In this document: piece by piece, positions 11,349 through 23,390 of the stretch | Layout: every line of letters begins with the position of its first letter | Position numbering within the stretch: the first letter of the stretch is position 1 | Source of the DNA: Hofstenia miamia | Taxonomy: Eukaryota > Xenacoelomorpha > Acoela | Length of the DNA: 64,000 nt | NCBI GenBank assembly: GCA_004352715.1 | Contig: SCFE01000058.1 | Span: 1,413,243-1,477,242 of the forward strand | Direction: 5' to 3' | Position numbers and translations under genes: made by a program | Notes under the pieces: model-generated | The model's database searches: none | Seen by the model: the letters and a program-made list of their open reading frames with translations, nothing else | Told to the model about the DNA's origin: nothing

Positions 11349-12334
11349 TCAATTAACGGTCAACAATGCGTCCTTTGTAAATTCCAAAATATACCTTTTA
11401 GTTTTAGTAAGTTGCATAGAAAAATCCAATAAATTTATGCTAAAGTCCAAAGCTTCAAAAATTGAGTTTGGGATGACATCAGTTTTGGCTTCCTGAAATA
11501 CTATTCCTAATTTCTGCGATTTCATAACATGTTTCATAATTTGTTCGAAATAAACCGGATCAAATGTCAAAACGAGATTGTTTATATGGGACTACGCTAT
11601 TGAGCATATATTTTGTATAGGAAATACCAAACAGTTTTTAAAAATCTGACAAGAAATACGATATGGCTAATCCCATCAATAATTTGCAAAATTGTTTTCC
11701 TCTAGTATCAATAAAGGCAAAAAGTATGATAAAACGCTGACTTTAAGTTCAATTGTATGCTGATATGGTCACCTTGAGGTTTCTTGTGTATGATCACTCT
11801 GGCAAAAAAAGTAAGACTTAGAGACTAGCTTGGCGTTATCAGTGAAAAATCCACTACCAATCATAACTTAGATTTATTTTTAACCACACTAAAAACAGCA
11901 AATTGAAAGGGAGATCTAGTTTTTGATTAAAGCAAAGTATCAACGTGAACATCCAAATATGCATTAGTAACATTGTCAAATAAGTAAGGTTTTTTTGACC
12001 ATATGAGGTTTAAAGTTTTTCAATATATTTACATTCCCATTATTTTCCAAATTATTTATATTTTCTTGCTCTCCATCAGTATCATTAAAATCGTAATTTA
12101 TGTTAAACTTTCGTAAAAAGCCCTGAAATTGGGTAAAATATTCGTTTTAGGGTAATCTGATTTATTAATATAATATTCCATAAATTTAGCTTGTGCTGAA
12201 ATTGGTAATTGTTCTGCCATATTAATTACTCTTAATAATAAGGATAAAACAGTGAATTTTTCATTTTGTATCTCTTCTAGCAAAGAAACTAACAAATTTT
12301 CCATAGAATTTGGATCAGGCGTTAAAGTAGCCAT
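11349..12334 (-). pseudogene. decayed retroelement, possible RT remnant
   Basis: Reading the minus strand gives a chain of open segments interrupted by stops and frameshifts. The segments include one starting MATLTPDPNSMENLLVSLL (12334-12098), an acidic Asn-rich stretch, a piece with SPFQFAVFSVVKNKSKL followed by LVVDF (about 11900-11840), a piece with LKSAFYH, and a last frame with LTFDPVYFEQIMKHV (11570-11349). The order SP...V.K....VVDF, then LKSAF, then a block like that after the YIDD box suggests an LTR-retrotransposon-type reverse transcriptase. Conserved catalytic residues are not intact. The alternative is an unknown multi-exon gene. Identification is tentative. Confidence 0.35.
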
Positions 12335-12424
12335 ATAGTTTTGTGAAAAATATTCAAAGTCGAAAATTGAAAACTATGTGTAATATCTTGTACCTAATAG
12401 AACTTACTGAATGAATAGATTCTA

Positions 12425-12878
12425 TTAAGAGTCCGTTCCAAATAACAATTCTAACAGATTGTCATACATGGAAGCCAATAAATCACGAATTGGCATACTA
12501 CTAGGTTGTTGTATTGGTATTCTGCATCGGCTGGAAAGATCGTTGTTGTCCACATCTTCTTCCTCGGCCGCAACAATTACGCTACTTTGAAGGAGAATAC
12601 GATTACTGCAGAAAATCTTTTGGACATACTGGCTAAAATAGAATCTGAGTACACATAGGTACAAAATAGCATGACGGAAATGTAGAAATTACCCCGAACG
12701 CAATTAAGAGCCAAGTTAAGATCATGTACTGGCCGCCATCTCTGCGACGATGAACTGTGATACGAAAACGAATAAGTCCACACAATATGATAGCCTTGAT
12801 AATAGAGAACAAAATAGCTTCACATTGACCAGATAGTGTTAATCTGCCATTGACTGAGTGGGCTGAGGGCTTGCGCAA
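12425..12878 (-). other. possible coding sequence, unrecognised
   Basis: Three overlapping minus-strand frames cover this stretch. The one ending at 12425 contains an acidic run, AAEEEDVDNNDLSSRCR, followed by SMPIRDLLASMYDNLLELL. The one at 12633-12878 contains hydrophobic segments (ILTWLLIAFGVIS). No single frame covers all of it and I recognise no family. It could be exons of one gene, part of the element downstream, or chance. Confidence 0.2.
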
Positions 12879-13324
12879 TTTTGCCAGTAGGGAGGCAGTG
12901 CTAAATGACTAATTGAATACTAAAGTATTTCCTTATGTAATCATATTTTACTGAATGTTCGTGTTTTATAGCAGGCCCGGCCCCTTCTTGTCCACTCCTC
13001 AAGAAAACTATAATACAAATTTAATATAATCAAAAATCAAACAAAATGTAATTGAAGAAATAATATACTTGTTGTGATCGAAAAGTTGTGAGACTGAATG
13101 TCGGTTGCAGCAAATATGATTGTGTATGTTTGTTGTTGTATTCCCCATGAAACAATAGAATGTAGACAGCAGTAATTTTAATGAAATACATTCTTTAATG
13201 AAGTTCATACCTAATTGATCTTTTTGTAATCTTAAATATAGTTTTCTTAATTTTCCAAAATTGTCTTTTCCAGTATTTTTGAATTGATATATGAAAGTGT
13301 TAAATTACTGAGCTTCATCAATCC

Positions 13325-13353
13325 GACCGGTTTCGATTTAAAATCTTTATCAA
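13325..13353 (-). other. hammerhead-like core motif (minus)
   Basis: Reverse complement of the motif at 14113-14141: TTGATAA, a GATT/AATC stem, GAAAC, then GGTC. See that entry. Confidence 0.2.
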
Positions 13354-14112
13354 ACAAATTTAGAAAGAAAATTTTTTTCAATTAACTACAATTAAGAATA
13401 TATATATANNNNNNNNNNNNNNNNNNNNNNNNNNNNNNNNNNNNNNNNNNNNNNNNNNNNNNNNNNNNNNNNNNNNNNNNNNNNNNNNNNNNNNNNNNNN
13501 NNNNNNNNNNNNNNNNNNNNNNNNNNNNNNNNNNNNNNNNNNNNNNNNNNNNNNNNNNNNNNNNAAAAAAAATCGCTTGATTCTTCATTTATCTAAGTTG
13601 TAATTGCGTTATTCACTTCATTACCAGAACGTTTCAATGAGGAAAACAGATAGTAATCGCCGGTGGCAATGCCAAGAGAGTAAGTAGGGAGCGGGATGGT
13701 TGGCAGATTAATTGATGCAAGTTTTGTGTTAGTCAAATTTGCAAAATGCTAATGGGCATCATCATATTGTAAGTTAATCTACGCATTGTGTTTAGATATC
13801 GTCTTCTATTTTAAGCCCGAGCTTCTTTTAGTTCGGCCAAAAATTGAATAACTTTCAAAACCATAAAATAAGACTACTTGTTCAAATGTATTTAAAAATT
13901 ACTGTACATATTCTAATAGTAATTTTATCTAGCTATCTAAATAGATATGATTCTAAAAAATCTATAAACATGTTATTGAGATATCTCATTCTTCCATTGA
14001 AAAAACGTTTCCAAAACCCTCATATATATATATCAAGGCCTCATATATATATATATATATATATATATTCTTAATTGTAGTTAATTGAAAAAAATTTTCT
14101 TTCTAAATTTGT

Positions 14113-14141
14113 TTGATAAAGATTTTAAATCGAAACCGGTC
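14113..14141 (+). other. hammerhead-like core motif (plus)
   Basis: TTGATAA, then A, then a small stem-loop (GATT-TTA-AATC), then GAAAC, CG, GTC. Compared with the hammerhead core CTGANGA-stemII-GAAA-stemIII-NUH, positions 3 and 8 are T and A instead of C and G (a compensatory pair), and a GTC triplet lies where cleavage would occur. Stem I is not convincing. Such cores are known in Penelope-like and related retroelements. This one is probably degenerate. Confidence 0.2.
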
Positions 14142-15561
14142 GGATTGATGAAGCTTTCATATATCAACTTTCATATATCAATTTATATATATATATATAT
14201 ATATATACGCCCTTTGTGACATAATAATTTGGAGAAAAATATCAGGGGATCCGAAATCTTCCGCTTCCCTTGTGACAGGACCATTCATGCATTTTTTAAA
14301 TAATTTTTACTAATATGGACTTCAATGCAATATTCAATATTGTTTAAGGTACTTGTAGAAAATTTTTATTTTTACGGGATTGTTTTCTAATCGGGCACTT
14401 TGTAATGACATAAACTGATTAAATTTACTTATATTGTTTCATTCATTTTGATTAAGGCCAAATAATATTTATTAGTTTTTTTCTTGATTTTAGGTTAAAA
14501 CATTCATTTCTGATATCCACTACAAGATTTCCCAAAGACTCCGAATCTAAATTTTGAAAAAAATCAACCTAAATTAAGCGACGATTTTCAAATTCAAATA
14601 TCTCTAAATTTGTGCTTCATATGAACTAAGCACCATAAAGACTAGAATCAAGTAAGAGAATTCAAAATATGGGCCTAGATAGGTATATGATTGGCACATT
14701 TAAAATTCCACATCAACCCACAAATGAGCGATTCATCATTAAATCTACATAACATTGCTCTATGCTACGATATTCATGAATCCAACAATTGTTCAAAGTT
14801 TAGGTTACTGATGTGCACATAGAGGTTTTTTAATGACGCACCCGCCAATCAAAATATTCCTGTAGCTGACCATACATGTATAATTTTTGTGCCTTTGAAC
14901 AATTTCAAATTTGAATATAATTTTTACCACAATTCACTCTAATTATATGATAACTACTTCACGCCTTTATCTCTAATTTGTTTTTAAGAAAACCTACTGT
15001 TTTACAGATAATATGGAAAAATATTTTACCTGTGCCCTCCCATTCTCGATAATAATTCATTGCACCCGGGAGTGAGTTCGGATAAAACCGGGTACAAGTG
15101 GGTAGTATTCGTATCCGCATATTACTAATTAGTTAAATAAAAAATTTTGATACACATACACTATAATTATGTAATTTGTTGAAAATATTTTCAATGTATC
15201 AAGACATAAATTTGATTTTTGTTTAGCTAAATTTTCCCACTGCTAACTTCACTTGCATCATTGCAGAACATAAGGTATGCTATACCCAGATCACTCTTTA
15301 TTTAAGGATTAAAGTAGAATCAATTTGAAGAAAACAATGATTTTCTTCTATGATTGTGTACTCATTTTCTAGTTTTGCTTAGCTACTTAATTCCTCTAAG
15401 AATTTATGAAACTATTATTAATCACATTTGGATATTTCATTGCATCAGCAAAATATAGTATTAATTTTAAAAAATCAAAAGAATTTTTTACAAAGGGCCC
15501 ATATAGTTTGAAATGTATTACAAAGCGCCTATGTGTGTTTATATATATATATATATATATA

Positions 15562-16561
15562 NNNNNNNNNNNNNNNNNNNNNNNNNNNNNNNNNNNNNNN
15601 NNNNNNNNNNNNNNNNNNNNNNNNNNNNNNNNNNNNNNNNNNNNNNNNNNNNNNNNNNNNNNNNNNNNNNNNNNNNNNNNNNNNNNNNNNNNNNNNNNNN
15701 NNNNNNNNNNNNNNNNNNNNNNNNNNNNNNNNNNNNNNNNNNNNNNNNNNNNNNNNNNNNNNNNNNNNNNNNNNNNNNNNNNNNNNNNNNNNNNNNNNNN
15801 NNNNNNNNNNNNNNNNNNNNNNNNNNNNNNNNNNNNNNNNNNNNNNNNNNNNNNNNNNNNNNNNNNNNNNNNNNNNNNNNNNNNNNNNNNNNNNNNNNNN
15901 NNNNNNNNNNNNNNNNNNNNNNNNNNNNNNNNNNNNNNNNNNNNNNNNNNNNNNNNNNNNNNNNNNNNNNNNNNNNNNNNNNNNNNNNNNNNNNNNNNNN
16001 NNNNNNNNNNNNNNNNNNNNNNNNNNNNNNNNNNNNNNNNNNNNNNNNNNNNNNNNNNNNNNNNNNNNNNNNNNNNNNNNNNNNNNNNNNNNNNNNNNNN
16101 NNNNNNNNNNNNNNNNNNNNNNNNNNNNNNNNNNNNNNNNNNNNNNNNNNNNNNNNNNNNNNNNNNNNNNNNNNNNNNNNNNNNNNNNNNNNNNNNNNNN
16201 NNNNNNNNNNNNNNNNNNNNNNNNNNNNNNNNNNNNNNNNNNNNNNNNNNNNNNNNNNNNNNNNNNNNNNNNNNNNNNNNNNNNNNNNNNNNNNNNNNNN
16301 NNNNNNNNNNNNNNNNNNNNNNNNNNNNNNNNNNNNNNNNNNNNNNNNNNNNNNNNNNNNNNNNNNNNNNNNNNNNNNNNNNNNNNNNNNNNNNNNNNNN
16401 NNNNNNNNNNNNNNNNNNNNNNNNNNNNNNNNNNNNNNNNNNNNNNNNNNNNNNNNNNNNNNNNNNNNNNNNNNNNNNNNNNNNNNNNNNNNNNNNNNNN
16501 NNNNNNNNNNNNNNNNNNNNNNNNNNNNNNNNNNNNNNNNNNNNNNNNNNNNNNNNNNNNN
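15562..16561. other. 1000-N assembly gap between (TA)n tracts
   Basis: Exactly 1000 N with (TA)n on both sides (15541-15561 and 16562-16582). Confidence 0.95.
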
Positions 16562-17156
16562 ATATATATATATATATATATAGGGCGTCGCGTCGTTAGG
16601 TAACCATGGGGCCCGGCCCTACCAGAAATTGCAAAATTTTTGGATTTCATTTGCAAATCCGTTTCAAATATTTGGCAAATATTTGCCAAACTTTCCATAT
16701 TTTTTGCTAAGTGATTCTTCAAAATATTTTATCAAACACATAGCCAATGAAACTTATACATGGCATTTAATTTCCATCAAATTTATTTCTTTAAAATAGC
16801 AGTTAATCAGACTGCTTTCACAGTATATATCATAATGTATACAGCTAGTACCTAGAATACTGAATGAGCACAGGTATAAAGGTTCAACTACCTCCATTTA
16901 ACTAAAAAGCATTGGCATATCAGCCAATATTTAAACTTTACATTACAGAAACATTGACTATTAAAACAATTTTGGTTGCTTATATTCCATGACAATAAGC
17001 TCAATATTTTGGCAACTGCGCATTATAATTTAGCATTTAGAATTATGGTAAATTTATTTATTTCTGCCATGAACATTAAAAAATACAAAAGACACACGTG
17101 ATGTTCTTTGCTTTCAAGTAGTACTGAGTGCGTATTGAAATTTTGCATAAATTATT

Positions 17157-17207
<51 letters not shown>

Positions 17208-18398
17208 ATCAATGAATAGTTATAATTTTCATTATATTAGTTTTGAAAGTATTCGTAATAGTATATTTTGTATTATGCACATGTTTACTTAATCAATGTT
17301 TATTAGGGTTATAAAAATATATCTAAAACTCTAAATGTTTAAAGAGAATACAACTTTCAATATGTTTAAGTCATTGAACTTAAATATTACGTTTAGTATA
17401 TAAAGTTGGATTTCAATTAAAAACTACTACAGATGTCTTAAACACAAATCTATCCAGAAACCACGAAGCTAGATTTTATATTTAAATTTGCTACGCATTC
17501 GCTTAATAGCCAATCAACAAAATGAGCAAGGGCCCGTTAATAACGTACTAACGCGACGCTTGATTAAATAAATCTAAGTGCAAATAATTGCTTTTCAGAA
17601 TGAAATTTTATTCCTTTCCTAGTCATGGATAACATCATTATTGGCAGCTTTAATAGATCAGAATTCCTTGATTGGAATCATACCGATCTATTCAGAGTAA
17701 TATATCAATATTGAAAGTAAGTTCTTCTGTAAAGCCGCAAAATGTACATCCACAAACCTACTTAGTATAAGAAAATTATTGTAAACAAATAATTTATACA
17801 TTTTCCTTAAAATAATTTTTTTGAAATATTGGCAAGTTTTTTTTGGAATTCATTCATTGCGCACATCTTCTCTTCTTGCATGGATTCTTAAATGCAAGCA
17901 TATCTACTGCTAACCAAAGATTTTCCAAATTTCTCGATTTTTTAATTTTATTCGTTGGTTCTGTGAACATCACCAATAGTATGCCTACATTTTCACTGTG
18001 ATTTACAAGAACAGATGATGAACTTTATAGTCAATTTAATCTTCTGGCGTAATTTTGAAAAGTCGGATGCGGAGTTTTATCATGCCAACATGTTTGGAAA
18101 TCAAGGCAAATAAATTGTTACTTTTAAACGCTAAAAAATCGAATTAGGATATTACTATTAATTGTTTTGGCAACATATATATGTACTGGTGCTAAAACAT
18201 TTTTACCAAGACTTCTAAATATCAATGATGGAAATTTAATAGTACAAAATATGGCCCACTGAAGTAAATATAGAAATGAAAATGTACATTTTGTATAGCC
18301 GTAAATATCTTGATTTCACATTGCAAAATGTGAGCAGCTGAACATAAAATAATGTTAAAATAAATTTTTGCACGCTACGCCACTATATATATACACAC

Positions 18399-18455
<57 letters not shown>

Positions 18456-18619
18456 CTTGCTTTGAATAGCAAGCACACTTTCAGGCCTATTCCTGGCGTT
18501 GCATCAATGTATTGGATAAATTTTTCATTGGTATTCTAAAAAATGTTCGTCAAATGATTTCGAATGAATATATTAGCGTTGCGTTGTAAGTTGCCTACAA
18601 AACTATCTAAAATATAGAG
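16562..18619. other. non-coding, (TA)n tracts
   Basis: No gene recognised. It holds a short GC-rich piece just after the gap (around 16583-16622) and (TA)n at 17160-17187 and 18384-18449. Confidence 0.4.
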
Positions 18620-18820
18620 TTGGAAGCAAAAGATTTTGAGGATTCCTTTTTAAACTGCCTTCAAGATCGCATTTGTAAAAAACAATTCAATGTAAAAATT
18701 GCTCTGCAGGCCGCAATAATTAATAGCGTAAGTCCAATGCATGCTGTACAACAAAGTGAACTATGCGATTTATGTAGATGGTTTTGCAGATGGACATGTT
18801 TTAGTGTAATACGTGTTTGA
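18620..18820 (+). other. short open frame, unrecognised
   Basis: A 66-codon frame starting MEAKDFEDSFLNCLQDRICK, with four cysteines near its end (CDLCRWFCRWTC). No family recognised and no clear splice sites. It may be a remnant of a mobile element. Confidence 0.15.
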
Positions 18821-19226
18821 AATAGAGCCATTCAATTTTCTTATTAAAAAAGCGAAGTTGTGAATACATTTTTTGAAAATCAACGCAAGTACTTAAAACA
18901 GATCAATGACATAATGTGTAATAGCAAAATTTCAGACAAAACCTTCCTGACCATAGATGCTTTTGTAGTTGCTAACAAAACGTCATAATTTGACATTTGA
19001 TTTTCTCATTAATGTATTAACATACCAAATTTCGTAGGCAAGAAATTGAAGATAATATTCCTGTTTATTACATGAACTTAATTTCTTCCCTTTCCTGTGA
19101 AGCAAAGCAAAATTTGAATTTAATAAATAATACTAATTTTAAAAATATGGTACTTCGTTGCATGGAGATTGTTATCAATGTATAAGTACTTTTTTATCTT
19201 TATATTTACCATTGTTGAAAGCTTAC

Positions 19227-19504
19227 CCAAACGAAAGCATTGTTGCAGCTGATATAAATACTCCACAAACTGCCACTGGAACCAAATTCTTTTCTAGTTG
19301 AACATACCAGAGCACTATTGAAATAAATAATTGGCCAACTGGAAACATGGCCATTGCAAATCCAACACTAAAGTAGCCAACATTGTGATAGATTCTGGCT
19401 TGGTGTGGAAATATCGGTCCAACAATCGACTCGTTCACTCCTTCTAATGTAAATATAGCAAAAAACAAAGCAAGAAAGGCAATAGAATAAACGCAAATGG
19501 ACAT
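19227..19504 (-). CDS. SLC18B1-like transporter, exon 1 (orphan as assembled)
   Basis: Intact first coding exon of the transporter family. ATG at 19504, 92 codons plus two nucleotides, ending TTTGG|GTAAGC (donor at 19226-19225). It encodes TM1-3: a hydrophobic start (IAFLALFFAIFTLEG), then NESIVGPIFPHQARIYH, the TM2 region FAMAMFPVGQLFISIVLWY, and TM3 (VAVCGVFISAATMLSFG). It is clearly diverged from the tandem pair (SICVYSIAFLAL against SVNIYSVAFLAL), so it belongs to a separate paralogue. No exon 2 lies downstream on the minus strand as assembled. The orphan exon 2 at 6437-7457 is on the other strand, so a rearrangement or a flipped contig may have separated the two halves. A piggyBac relic lies 363 bp upstream. 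Confidence 0.8.
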
Positions 19505-19866
19505 TATAAAACAAATACGGATGTTATTTCAAACTTCCTCTAACAGAACGGATCATGGTCTCTAGTGCATTGGTCTTTTTTTACTACGCTCGTTTTACAT
19601 AAATTGTTTGTGGATTTAGGCTTGTCAATCTAAGCATGGGACAAATTCGCAATTTATTGTTTTATTTAGATTTATTTTTCATCAACAATGTAGGCAGAAA
19701 AGAAAATCTTCAATGAAAATCAGCTCTATACATACATGAACGAAAATATTGCCAAAACTTTATATTAAAAATATCACGCTGAATTCATAAATGAAAATGC
19801 GGACACAACTAACTGTCACGCCAGTGAATGGGATCTAACTAGCTCACCTTAGCTGCAGGTTAGAGA
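19505..19866. other. non-coding
   Basis: Upstream flank of the transporter exon and downstream flank of the piggyBac relic. No promoter motif or terminal inverted repeat was recognised. Confidence 0.4.
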
Positions 19867-20765
19867 TCAGAATAGCAATTTACTTTCTAACCCAATATGG
19901 TAGGTCATGTATGATGCACGAAAATTAAAGTTTCGTCGACAGATCATACATTTAGATTTTGCTTTTCTATCATATTTTCGTGGGCAGACAACACAGTGCC
20001 TTTTTACTGGTCTAGATGACGACACAGGTATTAATTCTTGTATAGCGGGAGTTGCTAAAGAAGAAGGTATTCGTTTCTTGCCAAGTACAATAAGAAACAG
20101 TCGACGTTTGAGTGACTTCTCTAAATTGCAATATGGAAAAACCTCAATGTGAAGAATACATGCATTCAAGCATGCTAAATCAACAATATTGCAGAAAACT
20201 GCAACATACCATCTGTCAGCCTTGCACTTTACACTATAAGAACCAAATTTTTGATCAACGATGTCGACACCTGCCTTTATTTCATTATAATCGATTATTG
20301 CGAAGAGCTTTTTATTTGTTGTCTTACCAACAGAAGACGTGCCATATTGTGATGACAGAAGAATGACTTGCTTATTGGTTTTTGCTTTGTATAAGATCAT
20401 TTGAATACTGTCTTCTTCTCGATGAATGAATGTTGATTGGAACAATTGCTTCCCTTGATGTCCAAGAAGTTCGTAAGGCACCTCACCACGATGTGGTCTA
20501 AAAGTTCCCAGGAGTGCGATGTTATGGGTTAGAAGAGATCTAGCCAATCTCAATGACATAAAGAAGGTATCTGTAGTTACTCGAATCTCTGAGCCCTTAA
20601 GTGCATTAACAAGTTGCATAACAATATGCTCACCGAGTTGCATGTCTCCTCTTTATACAGCACCAGTATACATTTCAAGATTAAAACAATATGAAGTCAT
20701 ACAATCAGCTAGAATCCAAAATTTCAAACCATGTCAAAGTTGTATAAGAACAAGCGAATTTATAA
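19867..20765 (-). pseudogene. piggyBac-family transposase, C-terminal half with internal stop
   Basis: The longest frame (20643-19867, 258 residues) contains VTTDTFFMSLRLARSLL (second catalytic Asp, about residue 25) and YNEIKAGVDIVDQKFGSY (third catalytic Asp in GVD, about residue 127). It ends in a CxxC...CxxC zinc-binding tail (CVVC...CMIC). Upstream in the same frame, beyond a TAA at about 20656, HGLKFWILADCMTSYCF and LEMYTGAV are recognisable; these include the first catalytic Asp (in LAD). The N-terminal third is missing or unrecognisable. The in-frame stop makes this a dead copy, or one domesticated only from the internal ATG, which would lack the first Asp. Confidence 0.85.
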
Positions 20766-21516
20766 CAGTAACAATGGAAATAGTGCAAATTACTCAACTA
20801 AATAGCAGTCAGAATTGATCACCTGATGGTTGTGCAGGCCATCTATCAAGGGCATAAGAATTACCCATTTTATTGCAAAACAGGCTGCATTAATTAGTCA
20901 CCTGAGTTTCATATAATTGATTTTCAAGCAAGATAAAAACNAAATATATAAGTACTGAATGGTAATGATTTTCCTTTATAAATGTCCTTAGGCAGCTTTC
21001 TGCATAATACCGGTAAATAAAAAGTATGTACTTAGTGCCCATTTTAAACGTATTATATGGAAAAAAATTTTTCATTCATAGTTATTCTAAGTTTTTTGTA
21101 TATACATTATTTACAATATCTAGAAAAACTACATTCTTCATAACAATTTGTGACTGGCGCTAAATTAAAGGGGAAATTTGAAAAATGGTGCTAAATAATA
21201 TCTAGCACCATTTTCAAGCACAATTTATANATACAGCACCAGTATACATTTCAAGATTAAAACAATATGAAGTCATACAATCAGCTAGAATCCAAAATTT
21301 CAAACCATGTCAAAGTTGTATAAGAACAAGCGAATTTATAACAGTAACAATGGAAATAGTGCAAATTACTCAACTAAATAGCAGTCAGAATTGATCACCT
21401 GATGGTTGTGCAGGCCATCTATCAAGGGCATAAGAATTACCCATTTTATTGCAAAACAGGCTGCATTAATTAGTCACCTGAGTTTCATATAATTGATTTT
21501 CAAGCAAGATAAAAAC
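20656..21516. repeat. contig-end duplications around two single-N joins
   Basis: 20656-20940 is repeated at 21231-21516, and 20942-21229 is repeated at about 22586-22873. The joins are single N at 20941 and 21230. The pattern is what is left when overlapping contig ends are placed side by side without merging, so it should not be counted as biological duplication. Confidence 0.8.
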
Positions 21517-23089
21517 ATTGACTCTCTCCTTATTGTATTTGAGGTCCAACAGACTCCAATTAAACAAACCGGCTAATTGGCGATACTGCAAAAAATACTT
21601 CCGATTTTGGTAGTTTTCCTAAATTTCTTAAAACTAAAATACTTATTCTCCTATGAGTTCGCCTGAACCTCTTTATTAGCTAATTGGCAAGAGGCTTGTG
21701 AATTTTATGTGAGGCCCAATGGACCCCAATTATCATTTGAGGGTTAAGGGGAGTTTACTTGAATTTTCTGATTTTCATATATAATCGATTTTCTCAAGAA
21801 TTATTCATTAGAGCACAAATCTAAGAATATCATCATATGTTTTTTTTAAATTTTTATTGATGATATCCAGCATTGATATATTCAAATAAGAAAAAAATTG
21901 GACTGATTTTTTAGTATCTTTTCTTCATATTTTCAAAATCTATCTTCTCAGTTAGGCCATCATCAATTATATTTTTTCTGAATTATGAAATGATTACTTA
22001 AATCGCTAAATAAGGGTTTTCTCATGAAGTGATTTTTTGCAAAAGAATAGAGCTATAAGTTTTAGCTCCACTTTTTTTGCTAATTTTTTTTTTCAAAGTT
22101 GAATTATGGTAATAATACCAATTCTATTGCGAAAAAATATATAGCATTCAGGATGTGCGTTCCAGATTCTTCTTGCACCTTATTTTTCACAATCTGATCA
22201 CGAGTAATGAGTTATAAGAATTTTTGTGTGTGGAAGTTTGTAAGAAATCGAAAGTTTAGAAAAATGCATTTTAAATGAAAAGTACAAATTTGAGCTCAAT
22301 TGGCGATAAAGAATATTGCAGTATTGTACAACCTGGCGCATAGATTTAGAAACCTTAAAACCTGACGGTGATTTTCAGGAATAGTAAGAAATGAGAAATG
22401 TCAAATTTTTCCACATTTTTCTACTCACTAGTGGTGTGAAAGTTCGAATAAACCTAAAAATAATCATTATGTAGCTATAGATTGTACCTATTCTGCATCC
22501 TCAGATTCTGCTCTATTAACCGTATTCATGTTTGAATAAATGGAAATTTGTGTAAAAATATCATTTTTTATGTAACCCCCTCTTAAATATATAAGTACTG
22601 AATGGTAATGATTTTCCTTTATAAATGTCCTTAGGCAGCTTTCTGCATAATACGGGTAAATAAAAAGTATGTACTTAGTGCCCATTTTAAACGTATTATA
22701 TGGAAAAAAATTTTTCATTCATAGTTATTCTAAGTTTTTTGTATATACATTATTTACAATATCTAGAAAAACTACATTCTTCATAACAATTTGTGACTGG
22801 CGCTAAATTAAAGGGGAAATTTGAAAAATGGTGCTAAATAATATCTAGCACCATTTTCAAGCACAATTTATATATATATATATACCTATATAAAACGATA
22901 AAGGTATTGCCAAAGCTGTACTTTTTGCAAAATATCTGGATCAAGTTCTAGGGTTCTCATAAATCTATTCAAATCTTTGAAAATTGCACACATTTCAAGA
23001 AAGAAATATAAAATTGACTTTACGAATTTTTTACAGCAATTTTCTTTTACGTTATTTCTCTTGAGTAACGTTTCTTAATACCGATAGCA

Positions 23090-23390
23090 GTTGGTTAAAA
23101 AAAACCGAAACCGAACTCAATTTCTGGAAATCGTTTTCTACCCGAACCTAATCCGAAAATTTACTACGTGATCTCAGTCCAATCCGAAAATTGGTTTTTT
23201 ATTTTTATGGATTTTCAGTCAAATGATAAGAACATCAATCATTTTCTGATTGAGTAAAGCGCAATTTATTGGTATTACTTAACGTCTTGGATTTTTCTTA
23301 AATGAAATGTTGAATAACATCAGTCACTTTTTGAATTAACAATCTAAGCTTTGTACCTGAACCCGATCCGAAACCCGAAATCACATCAGG
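23090..23390. repeat. CCGAA-rich repeat
   Basis: Cluster of ACCGAAACCGAACTC, CCCGAACCTAATCCGAAAA and CCGATCCGAAACCCGAAAT in AT-rich surroundings. The same cluster is at about 33250-33550 in tandem copy 2. The style suggests the degenerate end of a transposon; family unknown. Confidence 0.4.

Larger units (their letters stand above)
13310..14155. repeat. inverted repeat, arms of about 95 bp
   Basis: 13310-13408 is the reverse complement of about 14064-14155, including GAAACCGGTCGGATTGATGA, the GATTTTAAATC palindrome and the terminal (TA)n. The loop of about 650 bp includes a 156-N gap. This probably represents the two ends, or two opposite insertions, of one repeat family. Confidence 0.75.
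12880..15561. other. non-coding with an inverted repeat and a 156-N gap
   Basis: No genes seen. It holds the 156-N gap at 13409-13564, (TA)n tracts, and an inverted repeat (13310-13408 against 14064-14155). Around 15060-15115 there is a patch with ACCCGGGAGTGAG and AAACCGGGTAC. Confidence 0.4.

Noticed and set aside
14043-14069. Tyr-Ile repeat 'proteins' in several frames
   Set aside because: Direct translation of (TA)n microsatellites.
22488-22718. 76-codon frame MKNFFPYNTFKMG present three times
   Set aside because: The copies are the tandem duplication and an assembly overlap. No homology or gene structure.
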